Shown piece by piece: positions 27,959 through 38,387 of a stretch of 64,000 nt of DNA. The DNA lies in the NCBI GenBank assembly GCA_030272585.1, contig BSYQ01000006.1, positions 4,241,001-4,305,000 of the forward strand. The letters run 5' to 3'. Positions within the stretch are counted from its first letter, which is position 1; every line of letters starts with the position of its first letter. The position numbers were made by a program, and so were the translations under genes. The notes beneath the pieces are model-generated. The model saw only the letters and a program-made list of their open reading frames with translations. It had not been told where the DNA came from and ran no database searches. The stretch comes from Bryopsis sp. KO-2023. Its lineage: Eukaryota; Chlorophyta; Ulvophyceae; Bryopsidales; Bryopsidaceae.

Positions 27959-30682
27959 ATGGATGTGAAGAGTTTGTTATTATCACACATTCAAAAAAAA
28001 TATGCTGAGCTCTTTTCACAGCCCATCGGGAAATTTAATAAGGAGACAGTTGAGGACATGCCTTTTATTTCCTCGGATTCTTTTTCTAACTTTCGCCAAA
28101 GAGATTTGACTGGGCGTTTTTTTGAAGTAGTGAAACGTGAAGTGGCAGAATGGGTTAGCTTGGGGCTGGTAAAGAAGGTATCTTTTACACCTAAGGTGAT
28201 GACTCCTTTAGTCGTCGTTCCTAAACCCCGCAGTCAAAAACTGCGGGTTTGTTTTGATTTCAGGATGCTTAATGCTAGCATTAAGCAAGTTTATTCGCCT
28301 CCACTGGATAGAGGGGCTATTTTGAAAAGAATGCAAAAAAAGAAAGTCTTTTCACAGCTAGATATAGCCTCTGCCTTTATGTGCATTCCTATTTCTGATG
28401 GAATAGCCACATACTTTGGTTTTGAGTTTGGAGGTCAAAATTATGTGATGACAAGGCTAAAAGAGGGCTATCATAATAGCATGCATTACTATATGCGTGC
28501 TATGCACTTTACTTTGGCAAAAGTGCGAACCAAGCTACCGCCAGGCGTCGAACTGCATGCATATGTTGACGACCTGGCGTTAGCCACTGACGATCTGGCG
28601 ACGCATCGCGTCGCGCTGGACATTTTACTGGATGAACTCCATAAGGATGGCTGGAGTCTCCAACTCGAAAAGTGTGAGTTTTTTAGTTCTTCTATCTTTT
28701 TTCTTGGCGTGCATGTGAGTTCCACTGGTTTCAAAATGGATCCTCAAACGCTTAATAAAATCGAGGATCTTCCTATTCCTCAAAACAAATTTGATTTGCG
28801 CGGTTTCTTTGGGTTGATGAATGGGTTAGCGAGTTTTCATCCGTTTTTGCATCGCACAGTTGCGCCACTGAAGTGTTTTCGATCGGCTGATCCAGTGGCT
28901 TTTCAAACTAATGATTTTCGTTCTTTGTGGCAGTCGTTGGTTTCTTCGTTGACTAATAAACTTTGGGGCTTAGATTTTTTTGACCACGCCTCTAAGGAGC
29001 CGATGAAAATTTTTCTAGACTCTTCCAGTGTTGGGCATGGGGCTGTTTTACTGCAGGGCGAACGAATCATTCAGTTTTGGAGTTCGATAAACTCCCGTTC
29101 GTGGTCCTCTAGCAATCATGCGGAATTAGATGGTTTTTGCAAAGCAGTGGCTGCTTTTCAGCCTTTTTTAGTCGACCGTCCTTTTTCGGTTTTCACCGAT
29201 AATAAAGCTGTTCTTGGGATTTTTAATCCTGAGAATCATTCGCCGTTTGTATTACGGCGCTTGGATGATATACAATCTTTGTGTATCTGTCCTTTTTCTG
29301 TGGAGCACATTGCTGGTGCGCACAATGTCCTGGCAGATGTGTTGTCGCGTTATGAGTATTTCGCAGGAAAGCGTTCTGCCGCTTCTCATGATGCGGCTGC
29401 AGTGGATTTGACTTCGCCTTCTCCTATTCCTACGCCATGGCTGGTTTCGCTGTTGACTGATGCGTATACCGGTCCTGTGTGGCGTTTGCTGACCACTAAT
29501 GAGGTGGACGGATGGCTGTTGGATACTCGAGTGGAAGAGGTTCGCCCGCAATTTCGTATTCAGGAGGGTCGTTTGCTCAAATTGTCCAAAGTCGGCACCT
29601 GGCGTTTGATGATTCCTAAGCAATACGCCCCTGCTCTGTTAAAGAAAGCACATGATGATCTGGGACATAGTAATCGTGCTTTAACTGAGGAACGACTCGC
29701 TGCTCGCTATGTTTGGGATGGAATGCATCGCGACATCAAGCAGTATGTCGACTCCTGTGAAGAGTGCCAGCGTTGTCTCAAAATCGCTCCCACAGCGGAA
29801 TTGCGACCAATCAAAGAGATGGAGCCTTGGGGACTGGTGGGCTTAGATTTTATTGGCCCGTTACCCCAAAGTGGTGGCTGTCGGTATATTCTCGTGGCGA
29901 TCGACTATGCCACGCGATGGCCAGAAGCTAAAGGAGTGGAGCTGGCGGACAGTAAGACGATCTGTGCATTTTTGGACACTCTTCGATTTCGTTTTGGAAC
30001 GCCCAGGCGCATTATTACAGACAATGCGCCAGCATTTGTGAGTGAACAGGTCCAAGCCTATTTAGGTGACCATGGAATAGGGCGACTGGAAATTTCAGCT
30101 TATTCGCCTAAAACAAATGGGTGTGTCGAGCGAATGAACCAGACGATTATGAATGCGCTGAAGAAAAGCTGCTTGGGACAAGGGCATGAGTGGGAGAATC
30201 ATTTGGAACGTGTGCTTTACGGGATACGCACACAGCGCAATGCTACTACGCAGATGACTCCTTTCGAAGTCATGTATGGGTTCAAGCCGCGGGACTGGAT
30301 GGATGATGCAGTCACCCAGGAGATTTTGGAACAGCAAGAAAGTACTTCGACAGTTCTCAGGCTTTCGCGATTGGAAGACAATCGTATACTGGCGAATCAA
30401 CAAATGACTAAGGCGCAGTCGAAAATGCGGTCGTATTATGATGCTACAAAACGCGGGTCGCAGAGAAAGGAGTTTCGATTGGGTATGGCTGTTTTACTTA
30501 AAAACGAACGAGGTCAAAAGAATAGCAAATTTGCAGGTCGCTGGAAAGGCCCATTTAAAATAGTCAGTGATTATGGGTCTGGGATTTTTTTATTGGCAAC
30601 ACCTAAAGGTGCACTGCTGAAAGGCTTAGTGCACCATGATCGATTGATTCGATATGAGAAAAGGGACGAAAAAGGAGTTTAG
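27959..30682 (+). CDS. Element F pol (907 aa): RT, RNase H, integrase, no chromodomain
   Basis: It starts at an ATG 34 nt after the gag-protease stop. Reverse transcriptase runs from about residue 60 to 260 with the catalytic motif YVDD near residue 202, where the neighbouring elements have YLDD or FLDD. RNase H follows (DSSS and TDNKAVLG segments). The integrase has an H...H...CX2C zinc domain near 560-605 and a DDE core with DFIG and TDNAPAF. The C-terminus is a short basic barrel-like domain and no chromodomain is seen. This is a lineage distinct from B, C, D and E. How translation reaches this ORF (re-initiation or a separate message) is not evident. Confidence 0.9.
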   Translation: MDVKSLLLSHIQKKYAELFSQPIGKFNKETVEDMPFISSDSFSNFRQRDLTGRFFEVVKREVAEWVSLGLVKKVSFTPKVMTPLVVVPKPRSQKLRVCFDFRMLNASIKQVYSPPLDRGAILKRMQKKKVFSQLDIASAFMCIPISDGIATYFGFEFGGQNYVMTRLKEGYHNSMHYYMRAMHFTLAKVRTKLPPGVELHAYVDDLALATDDLATHRVALDILLDELHKDGWSLQLEKCEFFSSSIFFLGVHVSSTGFKMDPQTLNKIEDLPIPQNKFDLRGFFGLMNGLASFHPFLHRTVAPLKCFRSADPVAFQTNDFRSLWQSLVSSLTNKLWGLDFFDHASKEPMKIFLDSSSVGHGAVLLQGERIIQFWSSINSRSWSSSNHAELDGFCKAVAAFQPFLVDRPFSVFTDNKAVLGIFNPENHSPFVLRRLDDIQSLCICPFSVEHIAGAHNVLADVLSRYEYFAGKRSAASHDAAAVDLTSPSPIPTPWLVSLLTDAYTGPVWRLLTTNEVDGWLLDTRVEEVRPQFRIQEGRLLKLSKVGTWRLMIPKQYAPALLKKAHDDLGHSNRALTEERLAARYVWDGMHRDIKQYVDSCEECQRCLKIAPTAELRPIKEMEPWGLVGLDFIGPLPQSGGCRYILVAIDYATRWPEAKGVELADSKTICAFLDTLRFRFGTPRRIITDNAPAFVSEQVQAYLGDHGIGRLEISAYSPKTNGCVERMNQTIMNALKKSCLGQGHEWENHLERVLYGIRTQRNATTQMTPFEVMYGFKPRDWMDDAVTQEILEQQESTSTVLRLSRLEDNRILANQQMTKAQSKMRSYYDATKRGSQRKEFRLGMAVLLKNERGQKNSKFAGRWKGPFKIVSDYGSGIFLLATPKGALLKGLVHHDRLIRYEKRDEKGV

Positions 30683-30758
30683 CACAAAAGAAGCGTGTGA
30701 GCGCCAAAGTGGTAGATGACTGAAATGAGGCAGTAGTGGACGAAAGGAAGTGGTGCTG

Positions 30759-30906
30759 TGTAACGTGGGGTAGTGCGATAGTGAGGGAATCTTGTGGACA
30801 GTTTGATTAGTCGTGGGAAGGTATAAAGTTCGACAGGGAAACTTGTAAACAAGAGACAGCGAACGTTTGTTCGCGTTGAGTTAGGTCTGCGCTCGAGTTT
30901 ATTACA
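30759..30906 (+). repeat. Putative 3' LTR of element F
   Basis: The stretch starts TGTAACG after a purine-rich run and ends ATTACA, with TATAAA at about 30823. The left LTR lies outside the window, so the limits rest on the end motifs alone. Confidence 0.4.
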
Positions 30907-32311
30907 GACCCAAAGAGGTCTGGAGGGGCTGGGGACTCCAGTGCTCGAGATGGTGGAATTCAGACAACGAATTCAGTGATTTGAATCGTTGCATGTGAAT
31001 GATGAGATTTTCCAGGTAGTTCGTTTGTGAGGTTTTAAAGTGAGGTGTTCCACAGAGTTGCTTCTTGACAAGCGGATCGTGACCTTACAACAAGGTGTTC
31101 TCATACAGATGGTACATAATTTATCCTTGCGCCAAACTAACATCCAGTCAACCCATAAACACAAAAATGGGCACATTAACAGAGGGAAGTGTTTCAAGGC
31201 TAAACTCTCCCCCCCCTGCCACCACGCACACCAATCATCTCTTATCAAATCCCAGGTGCCCGATGTTGATCTCGCTGTGGATTCACAAATGGAACGGCGA
31301 CTGCATTGTTTAAATCTTCCCAAGATATTTAAGGTGGAGTAGTTCAGTTGGATAGTTGCTGTGCAATTTGTACAGTTAAGCCTCTGGATTGTGTTTTTTC
31401 AAGGGACTTTGGTTTTTTCAAGGGGTCGAAGTCTTTACATGTAAGAATGTGAATTCAACAGGGGGAAAAAGAGTTTTGCAAAAAAAATTGACACAGTAAA
31501 AAAGACCATATTGCAGAAGTCATGAAGACGACAAAAAAGAGGCGAGTTCAGACCCGGTCGTGGGGGGGGTATCAAACATCTCCAGGATGAAGAAAAAAAA
31601 CAAGAAAACTTTTTTTTCCTTTTCTTTGAAATTCGCAAAAAAAAATCACCTTCATTTATCCCCCTTTGAATTCATTAGGGAATTTCTTTCCCTTCTCTCC
31701 AATCCACACTCCTCTCAAAACTTTCCCAAAACTCAGTATTACATCGGGGACCCATGCATGACCAAGGAACCCCCAAAACAACCCCTTCTCGTCCCCCCCC
31801 CCCTCCCCTCTCTTTTCCTCTCCCCCCAAAAAAAGAAAAAAATCTATCCTGGTAAAATTGCAGAGGCAAATCTCCTTCCCCAAGGTTAGAACAGGCACCA
31901 GCTGTCCCAACCCCCCCCCCCCCCCCTCTCTCAAAAAGACGAGAGGTCTCAAGATCTGCCATTTCACATTTCTTTCTACTGTTCTTGTACCATGTTTTGG
32001 AAGAAAAAAAAAGAAAAAAAAAGAAGAAAAAAAAAAAACGCTCGGGTTGGTGCAGACAAACACTCGCTTTTCTTTTTTTTTTCCTCCTTTCTTTTTTGCT
32101 GTGAAGTGATTATGATGCGGGTACCAAGGCAATTTGATCCCCCTCCCCAACACCCCCCCCCCCTTTTTCCAAAAAAAAGGAAAAAGAAAAAAAAAAGATG
32201 ACACCGGTCCGAAGAAAAAACAAAACAGATCCAGGGCTCTGGATCGGAAAAAACCGATGGCCGACAAAACACCATCACTGCCAGCAGCACCAAAATCAAG
32301 AGATGTCAAAA
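30907..32311. other. Intergenic DNA between the element stack and host genes
   Basis: No gene can be supported. From 31480 on it has long runs of A, T, C and G. The open frames there on both strands come from homopolymers. The part nearest 32311 is the 3' side of the YbaB-like gene. Confidence 0.6.
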
Positions 32312-34899
32312 TCACATTTGAGGGGGCATGGGGAAACCCAAGTCTTCGTACAGTCGCTTCATGCGGTCTTTCATTCCCTGCAAAAATGAGAATAAAAATG
32401 GTAAATGGAAGAATTTGACAGGAAAAAAACGACATCCTCTCTCTTCTTTGGGATTGTTTTTGGTCAGTTACGCATGCTATTCCTTTTTGCACATTCGAGG
32501 AATGATCAGTATCCATAAATAGAGAAACCCCTCTTAATCTTTTTTGGAATGGTCATTATCACATATGATTTTGCCACAGGGAAGTTAGAGACACCCCCCC
32601 AAAAAAGAAAAAAAAAAAAATAGAAAGAAAGAAAAATAGAAAAAAAGAAAGAAAGAACTTACGAATACGCTCTTTTGGTGGGCATCCTTCATGGCATCGA
32701 CCATGCGGGAGGACAGCTCTTCTGGTCCATTGTTCATTGCATCTTCAGTGATTTCGACCTCCCTCGGTTCTTGGTTTCCAGAAATGACCACCTGGAGAAG
32801 AAAGTTGATAAAATTTGACACATTTGCAAAAGAATCCACACGCTTGGTTTCATTTCCAGCAAAAGTCTATAAATACCCAGCTTTTATTCAACAGCTGTTT
32901 GGAGTTTTTAGTTCTCGATTTTCGTCCGAAAAACTGAGAATAGATTGATATGGATCTGTTTCCTCTTCCCCCCCCCCAAAAAAAAACAAAAAAATAAATA
33001 AATAAGAAATATATATTTTTTTGGTGAAATCCCCTACTGTTTGGAATTTATCCTGTTGTTGGGGACTTGTGAGAAACCATCAAATGCACCAGTTACAAGC
33101 AGCCCTTTTCCAGTGAAGGAAAAAAAAAAATCTTCTAAAATGCCCCACCCCCTTTTATTTCCTTTCTTTTGCCTCCCTCCAAAACAAAAGAACAAAAAAG
33201 AAATATACGGAAATAAACTAAACGAAATATTATTACTAATAATGAATTGCTGGATGGAACAGAAAAAACTCAGGGGGGTTCGTGGGGTTGGCTGGGAGTT
33301 AATTTTTCTTTTCTGTTTTTTCGCAGTTGACGATTTGTTTTCTTGTTTGTTTTTTTTTTCCTCACCTTCACAGTCTCATCCACATCATATCCTTCGTAAA
33401 GTGTCCTGCAGAATATCAGGCCAAAAACCTTCAATGACCTTTTTTTCCCGTTTTAATTAAATCAAAAGAAGTGTGAAGAAAAACATCTCCCGTTGGATAA
33501 ACCAAAAAAAAAAAAAAAAGGCAAAGTATGAATCTCATACTCATACCAAAAAAAAGAACCTGGATAAAAAAAAGCAAAGTATGGATCTCATACTCATACC
33601 AAAAAAAATAAAAGTGAAAAGTAAAGTCATACCCGGATAACTCTTCTTGGGCTTTTGCAGCCTCTTCACCTGCTCTCGCCTGGGCTTCCTTCGCCGTTTT
33701 AAGCAGTTCCGAAAAATTAGAAAATGGATTCTGCAGGACCCAACAAAAATAAATAAAGACATCTTTCATTATTCTCCCCCCCCAAAAAAAACACAGACAA
33801 TCCCCCACAAAAGAATGTCATCCTGGATTATTAACTACATTGCTTGATATGCACAACTCATTCTTTCTTCTTTCAATCCGCAAAAAAAAAGAGTCTCTTT
33901 TTTCCACCGAAAAAAGAAAGGCAAATGCAATCCAGGACAAACAAAAAGAAATTTAAAAAATAAAGATGTAACGGTTGAACATGTCCATGCCCCCCCCCCC
34001 CAAGAAAACAAATTAAAGGAAAGAAAGCAGCATTGCGACCGAAAACATAGAATTCACGACATCTTCTTCAAGAGAATTGCCTCATTTTTTTTCCTATTTT
34101 ATGTTTTTTAGCTCACTTTATCCACCTCGCTGCCACCACCCTCAGGAGCCCCATCCTTGTTTCCTCCAAAAATGCTTTGAACTCTCAAAGGCTTGCGGGC
34201 AGTCATTGAGCCCAATCGACTACATCAGTTCAGAAAGGAAAATGAAAAAAGAAAAAAAAATTGATCAAGAAAAAGCGTTTCTTAACTCAGTTCCCTGCTT
34301 CTTTTCTTTATCGATCGATCTTCCTCCTCCCGTCAGAAAACCACCTGTCCCTTCCCTGTGCCTTTTCGAATTCTGGTCCGTATTTTTCATGTCCGGTTGA
34401 ATCCACCCTCCCTCTCGCCCCCCCATCCCACACAATTTTATTTGTATTTTTTTTTGAAATCACTGGTGCCCCCACACCGATCGTTTGCACAGTGGATGGA
34501 CTGCATGGTGTTTCGTACATTCGAAGAAATCTTTCCCACTGGAATCGGTCCATCCACAGCTGTAGAATTAATTGGGGGGGGAAAGGTGAAAACAGCCGAA
34601 AAGAGGGTGCTGGAGACTGTTGGTTTTATGTACTGGAGGCGCAAGGTTTTCGTCCCAAAAAAGGTCGTTCCGGTAACGCGTGCCGGGCGTTAGTCCAAAA
34701 CAGAGCTCGAAACGAACGAAAAACTGTCCCCACGCTCGTTTCGTCCAGCGAACGACCAAACGCGGTCGACTTGGCACGTGGGGACGTGGCCGCCGCTGGA
34801 GCCAGGAAACCCCCACCTTTTCTTAACGGAAGCCCTGGAACCGCACATTCTGTACAACTGGTTGGGGCATTTCACGAAGGAGAACGTATTCGCGGCCAT
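32312..34899 (-). CDS. YbaB/EbfC family nucleoid-associated protein, probably plastid
   Basis: Six exons were joined by hand: 34899-34817, 34219-34117, 33730-33633, 33405-33366, 32791-32663 and 32377-32312. They give 172 aa in whole codons with GT-AG introns throughout. Residues 1 to about 40 are rich in Ser, Arg, Lys and Ala, like a chloroplast transit peptide. After a FGGNK segment comes a helix with many Glu/Ala/Lys, then the conserved core: VKVVISGNQEP, VEITEDAM and the DAHQKSV...MKDRM segment, with a C-terminal FPMPPQM. Family members bind DNA as dimers. In plants a plastid member (STIC2) is tied to thylakoid protein handling. Start choice rests on the first ATG with a matching splice phase. 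It is head to head with the Fe-S carrier gene. Confidence 0.85.
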
Positions 34900-35234
34900 G
34901 GATCCCGACAAAAACGACAAAACGGACGAGTATTGGGGGACAGAAATGCCAATAAAATCCGACAAGTGAGGGAAAAAAAGATGGCGTACGGCACTCGTGT
35001 CGATCCTTTTTTTACTAAAGTTTTGAAGCTTTTCCTGCCACGTCACTCCACACGCTCTCGTGTTTGGTTGGGGTCGTGTGAGGATCAAGCCACCAGCACG
35101 CCCAGCGTTTGGTAGAATTTCAAATAGCGATCGTGGCCTGCGACTTCTCGAAACACGGATCGATCCGTTCGGCTACCATAAGCGCAGTTGTGCCGTCACT
35201 AGTTTGTTGCGTTTTCTTCGAGCTTTCAGAAAAG
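34900..35234. promoter_or_regulatory. Shared upstream region of two divergent plastid-protein genes
   Basis: A 335-bp gap separates the ATGs of the YbaB-like and IscA-like genes. It is richer in CG than the flanking introns and free of long homopolymers. No defined motif was identified. Confidence 0.5.
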
Positions 35235-36006
35235 ATGAAGGAATTGCGCATCGCGACGACCTCTGGACGCGGCGTGGTTTGGAGGGGCGTCCCATCGCAA
35301 AGAAAGCTCGCGATGGCGAACAGAGTGCCGAGGAATAGGCTGGGGGCGACGAAGGCACCAGGTACGACCGACGAACATCTTGACGCACGGTTGGTGTCAA
35401 GTATGTTGCAGCGAGGTTCGCTGCAAAATAGGCAGGGATAACCCGCCAGGGTTTCTGGGCTAGTTTGACTACACCAGGGATCATTCATTTTTGATTTCAT
35501 TTTCCTGTTGTGGGGGAAGGCCATGATTCCATGTGGGTGATTTTGAATGCATGTTTCTTCTACAATGTCTTGTTATGTGTGGAATCTCCACACCACATGG
35601 TAAACTCAGTTCAAAATTCAAGCTTTTGCCCTGCATTTTATCCAATGCAGATACCGTTTCTCAACCTCCCCCAATCACGGTCACCGAGAATGCCCTCACC
35701 CACCTCAAAACCCTGAAAGCCAACCGAAACGAAGATGCCCTGCTCTTGAGAATCGGAGTTCGTTCGGGGGGATGCAACGGCATGAGCTACCAGATGGATT
35801 TCGAACAGGAGCAAAACGTGTCTTCGGACGACATGGTTGTGGAAGTCGACGACGGGGAGTTCAGAATGGTGTGCGATACCAAGTCCCTTCTCTATTTGTT
35901 CGGCATGCAGCTGGATTACAGCGATGCTCTGGTCGGAGGGGGGTTCCAGTTTCAAAACCCCAATGCCACAGATTCGTGTGGATGTGGGAAGTCGTTCGGA
36001 GTGTGA
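35235..36006 (+). CDS. SUFA: A-type iron-sulfur carrier (IscA/SufA type), plastid form
   Basis: Two exons, 35235-35361 and 35651-36006, give 160 aa with matching splice phase. Residues 1-42 are basic, low in acidic residues and transit-peptide-like. The mature domain starts at ITVTENAL and has the three ligand cysteines C84 (GGCNGM), C152 and C154 (CGCGKSF). The segment GMQLDYSDALVGGGF is typical of the cyanobacterial/plastid branch. The protein carries Fe-S clusters from the SUF scaffold to client proteins in the plastid stroma. Upstream the frame is open to 35109 but without another ATG. The assignment to the family is firm and the targeting is inferred from the N-terminus. Confidence 0.92.
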
Positions 36007-36929
36007 GAAGAAGAAAGAGGAAGAAAAATTGGATGGATGCGTGTGTGTGGTTTTTGGATGATTTGATTGCATTACGAAACAGATACACACGAATTGGATA
36101 GCTCCGTTCCTTTTCATGCGAAGAGGGGGGAGGAAGAGGGGGGGGGGGAGAATCTGTGAAGTTGGGAGGAGGATGTATGCTGATTTTTTGAAAGTTGGTG
36201 TGTTGGGTGTTGGGTGAATTTCGAGGCGATTTTTGGCATGGTAGAGTAAGAAAAGACGAAAACGAAAGAGGAAGGGGAGGGGGGGGGGGTGAAAGGAATG
36301 TGGTGCAATGTTTTCTGTGGGTTCTTATTTTTCTTTTGTGGGGCTATGTCCATGAGGGGTATTTACTGACAGATTCTGTATTTTCTTGCTTTTGAAACTT
36401 GTATGTAAACCTCAATGATTGTTTTAATTTGCAGTGGGCATGAGGCTCGTCCCAAACATGGTTCCAACTTTATTTGAATTAGCTTTTTACCATCGGTTGA
36501 CTTTTTCCCCAGGACTGTTTTTCTCTCCACCATTTTATTCTTCTTCACATGTACAAGAACCCTGAGCGAACCTTTGTATTTTGGCTTTGATAATACCTGG
36601 GGTGGGGAATTTGAAAAACATTTCAGTGCAGGAGGGCGCTCGACATTCACAGCTTTTTCTGGGGAATCTGGGGGCAGATTTTGATGGACGGACTCCCATT
36701 AGGGGAAAAATCGGATGAATGGATGGATGGACCAAACTCTTTGAAAAAGAGAAGAAAATCAGGTACAGTTATCAGTAGCCATCCCACATTCAGCAAAGAG
36801 TGAAACATAGAGGGCATAGTGAGTGATCTCAACTCGAAGGATCGATCGCCCAGGGACAATACCAGCACCACATGGAAGCTGCAGCATCACAAGCGGAGAA
36901 TTCTCGGTTGCTTTCTATTTCAGAATCAC
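36007..36929. other. Intergenic, 3' side of the IscA-like gene
   Basis: G- and A-rich low-complexity DNA without a supportable gene. Confidence 0.6.
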
Positions 36930-36932
36930 ATT

Positions 36933-37345
36933 ACTGTAATACGCAAATCTTTTCGCGCTACCTTATTTTCGCGCGCGGACCAAAGCACGAAAATAAAGCA
37001 GGCGAAAATAAAGCAGGCGCGAAAATAAAGCAGGCGGAAAAGAAAGGGCTGTTCAGATACGCGAGTATGTAGCTACAGATTATACCAATCACGCGCGTGT
37101 GGACTCGACGCGCGTGATTGGCGAATTCAAAACACAGCCAGAGAATGTGTGGAAACACATTCCACACTCTGACTTTGAGAGTGTCCTTTTTGACGCCACG
37201 CAAATCTTTCACATTGTTTTTTTTTCGCGCCTGCTTTATTTTCGCGCTACCTTGTTTTCGCGCGTGGACCAAAGCGCGAAAATAAGGCAGGCGAAAATAA
37301 AGACTAGCGATCCTAAAGCAATCTGAAAGATTTGCGTATTACAGT
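36933..37345. mobile_element. MITE-like element (413 bp) with terminal inverted repeats
   Basis: The ends are inverted copies of at least 20 bp (ACTGTAATACGC...GCGTATTACAGT), flanked on both sides by ATT, a likely 3-bp target duplication. Inside are several copies of GCGAAAATAAAGCAGG in both directions. A central inverted repeat (CCAATCACGCGCG at 37085-37097 and its complement at 37109-37121) is also present. No coding frame is credible. Confidence 0.8.
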
Positions 37346-37540
37346 ATTACCAAACACTTGCATCTTTCCCGATCGATTGCACCCCCTCTGCGTTTCCCAA
37401 AGGCTGGCTGAGAAGAAGAAATCGCTAGAGTTTAAAAAAAGAAAAGAAACAAAGCCATGCCAACCACACACCGACAGAAATGAAGCCTAATCGTTTTGAA
37501 CGCCCTTCCCCTTAAAAGCGCTTCAAAAGGGACCCACAAT

Positions 37541-38355
37541 TCACTCTAGATCTATGACTTTGGAGAGCTTCTGGATTCTGTTCAGCAGAAGATCCCCTTG
37601 CTTGATGGTTTGTTGGTAGAGGGCATTTCGGGCATCCGGTCTGCAAAAGAAGATAATCATAATTTTGCTCAACCCCCCCACACAAAAAAAAAAAAAATAA
37701 ATAAATATTATTCTTATTATTATTATGACAGTGAAAAGAGAAGCACAAACCATTTTTTGTGATTTAATTATCATTTTTGCAACATTAATCCTGTCCCCTT
37801 AATGAATAAAATGAAAAGTAAGGGTTCCTCGATTCAAGTGGTGGATTGGTTAGACAGGGGAAAAACTGATCATCAAGAAAAATAATTGATAAACGATCTT
37901 CTCAAGTGACGAATACGGTTGTGTAACACAAAAAAAAAAAAAAAAAAAAAAAGGGAAAATTGAATGGTTGAAAATACCTGTTTGTCTCGATCACCCCTGC
38001 AACTTTGTCGATTTTTGCATGCAACCGCCCTGCTACGATGAAGTCTGAGATTTCCTTGTCCAGGAAATTTTCCCCGACGTTGAAAGCTGCAGCCATGCTC
38101 TTCATGGTGACGCTCTTGTACGATTCCAAAAACTGAAAAAAAAAGAATGAAAAACTGAAAAAAATGCAGTATGAACGAGTTCATTGGCTGACCGATCAAA
38201 CAACTGTAAAATACTTCTGTAAACAAGCAAGGAAAAAACCGGGAAGCAGCAGCTAAACCTGCAAATATTAGAATCAGTCTGGGCATCCATTCCTCCAGCT
38301 CAAAAATACTGACAAAAACAACGAAAAAAAAAAAATGATACACACACATATATAC

Positions 38356-38387
<32 letters not shown>

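Noticed and set aside
31656..32516. A 286-codon minus-strand frame
   Set aside because: It is made of homopolymer-driven Lys, Phe and Gly runs and overlaps the true last exon of the YbaB-like gene in another frame.
35109..35234. A longer N-terminus for the IscA-like protein
   Set aside because: The frame is open, but it begins at TTG. The first ATG is at 35235 and already gives a transit-like leader.
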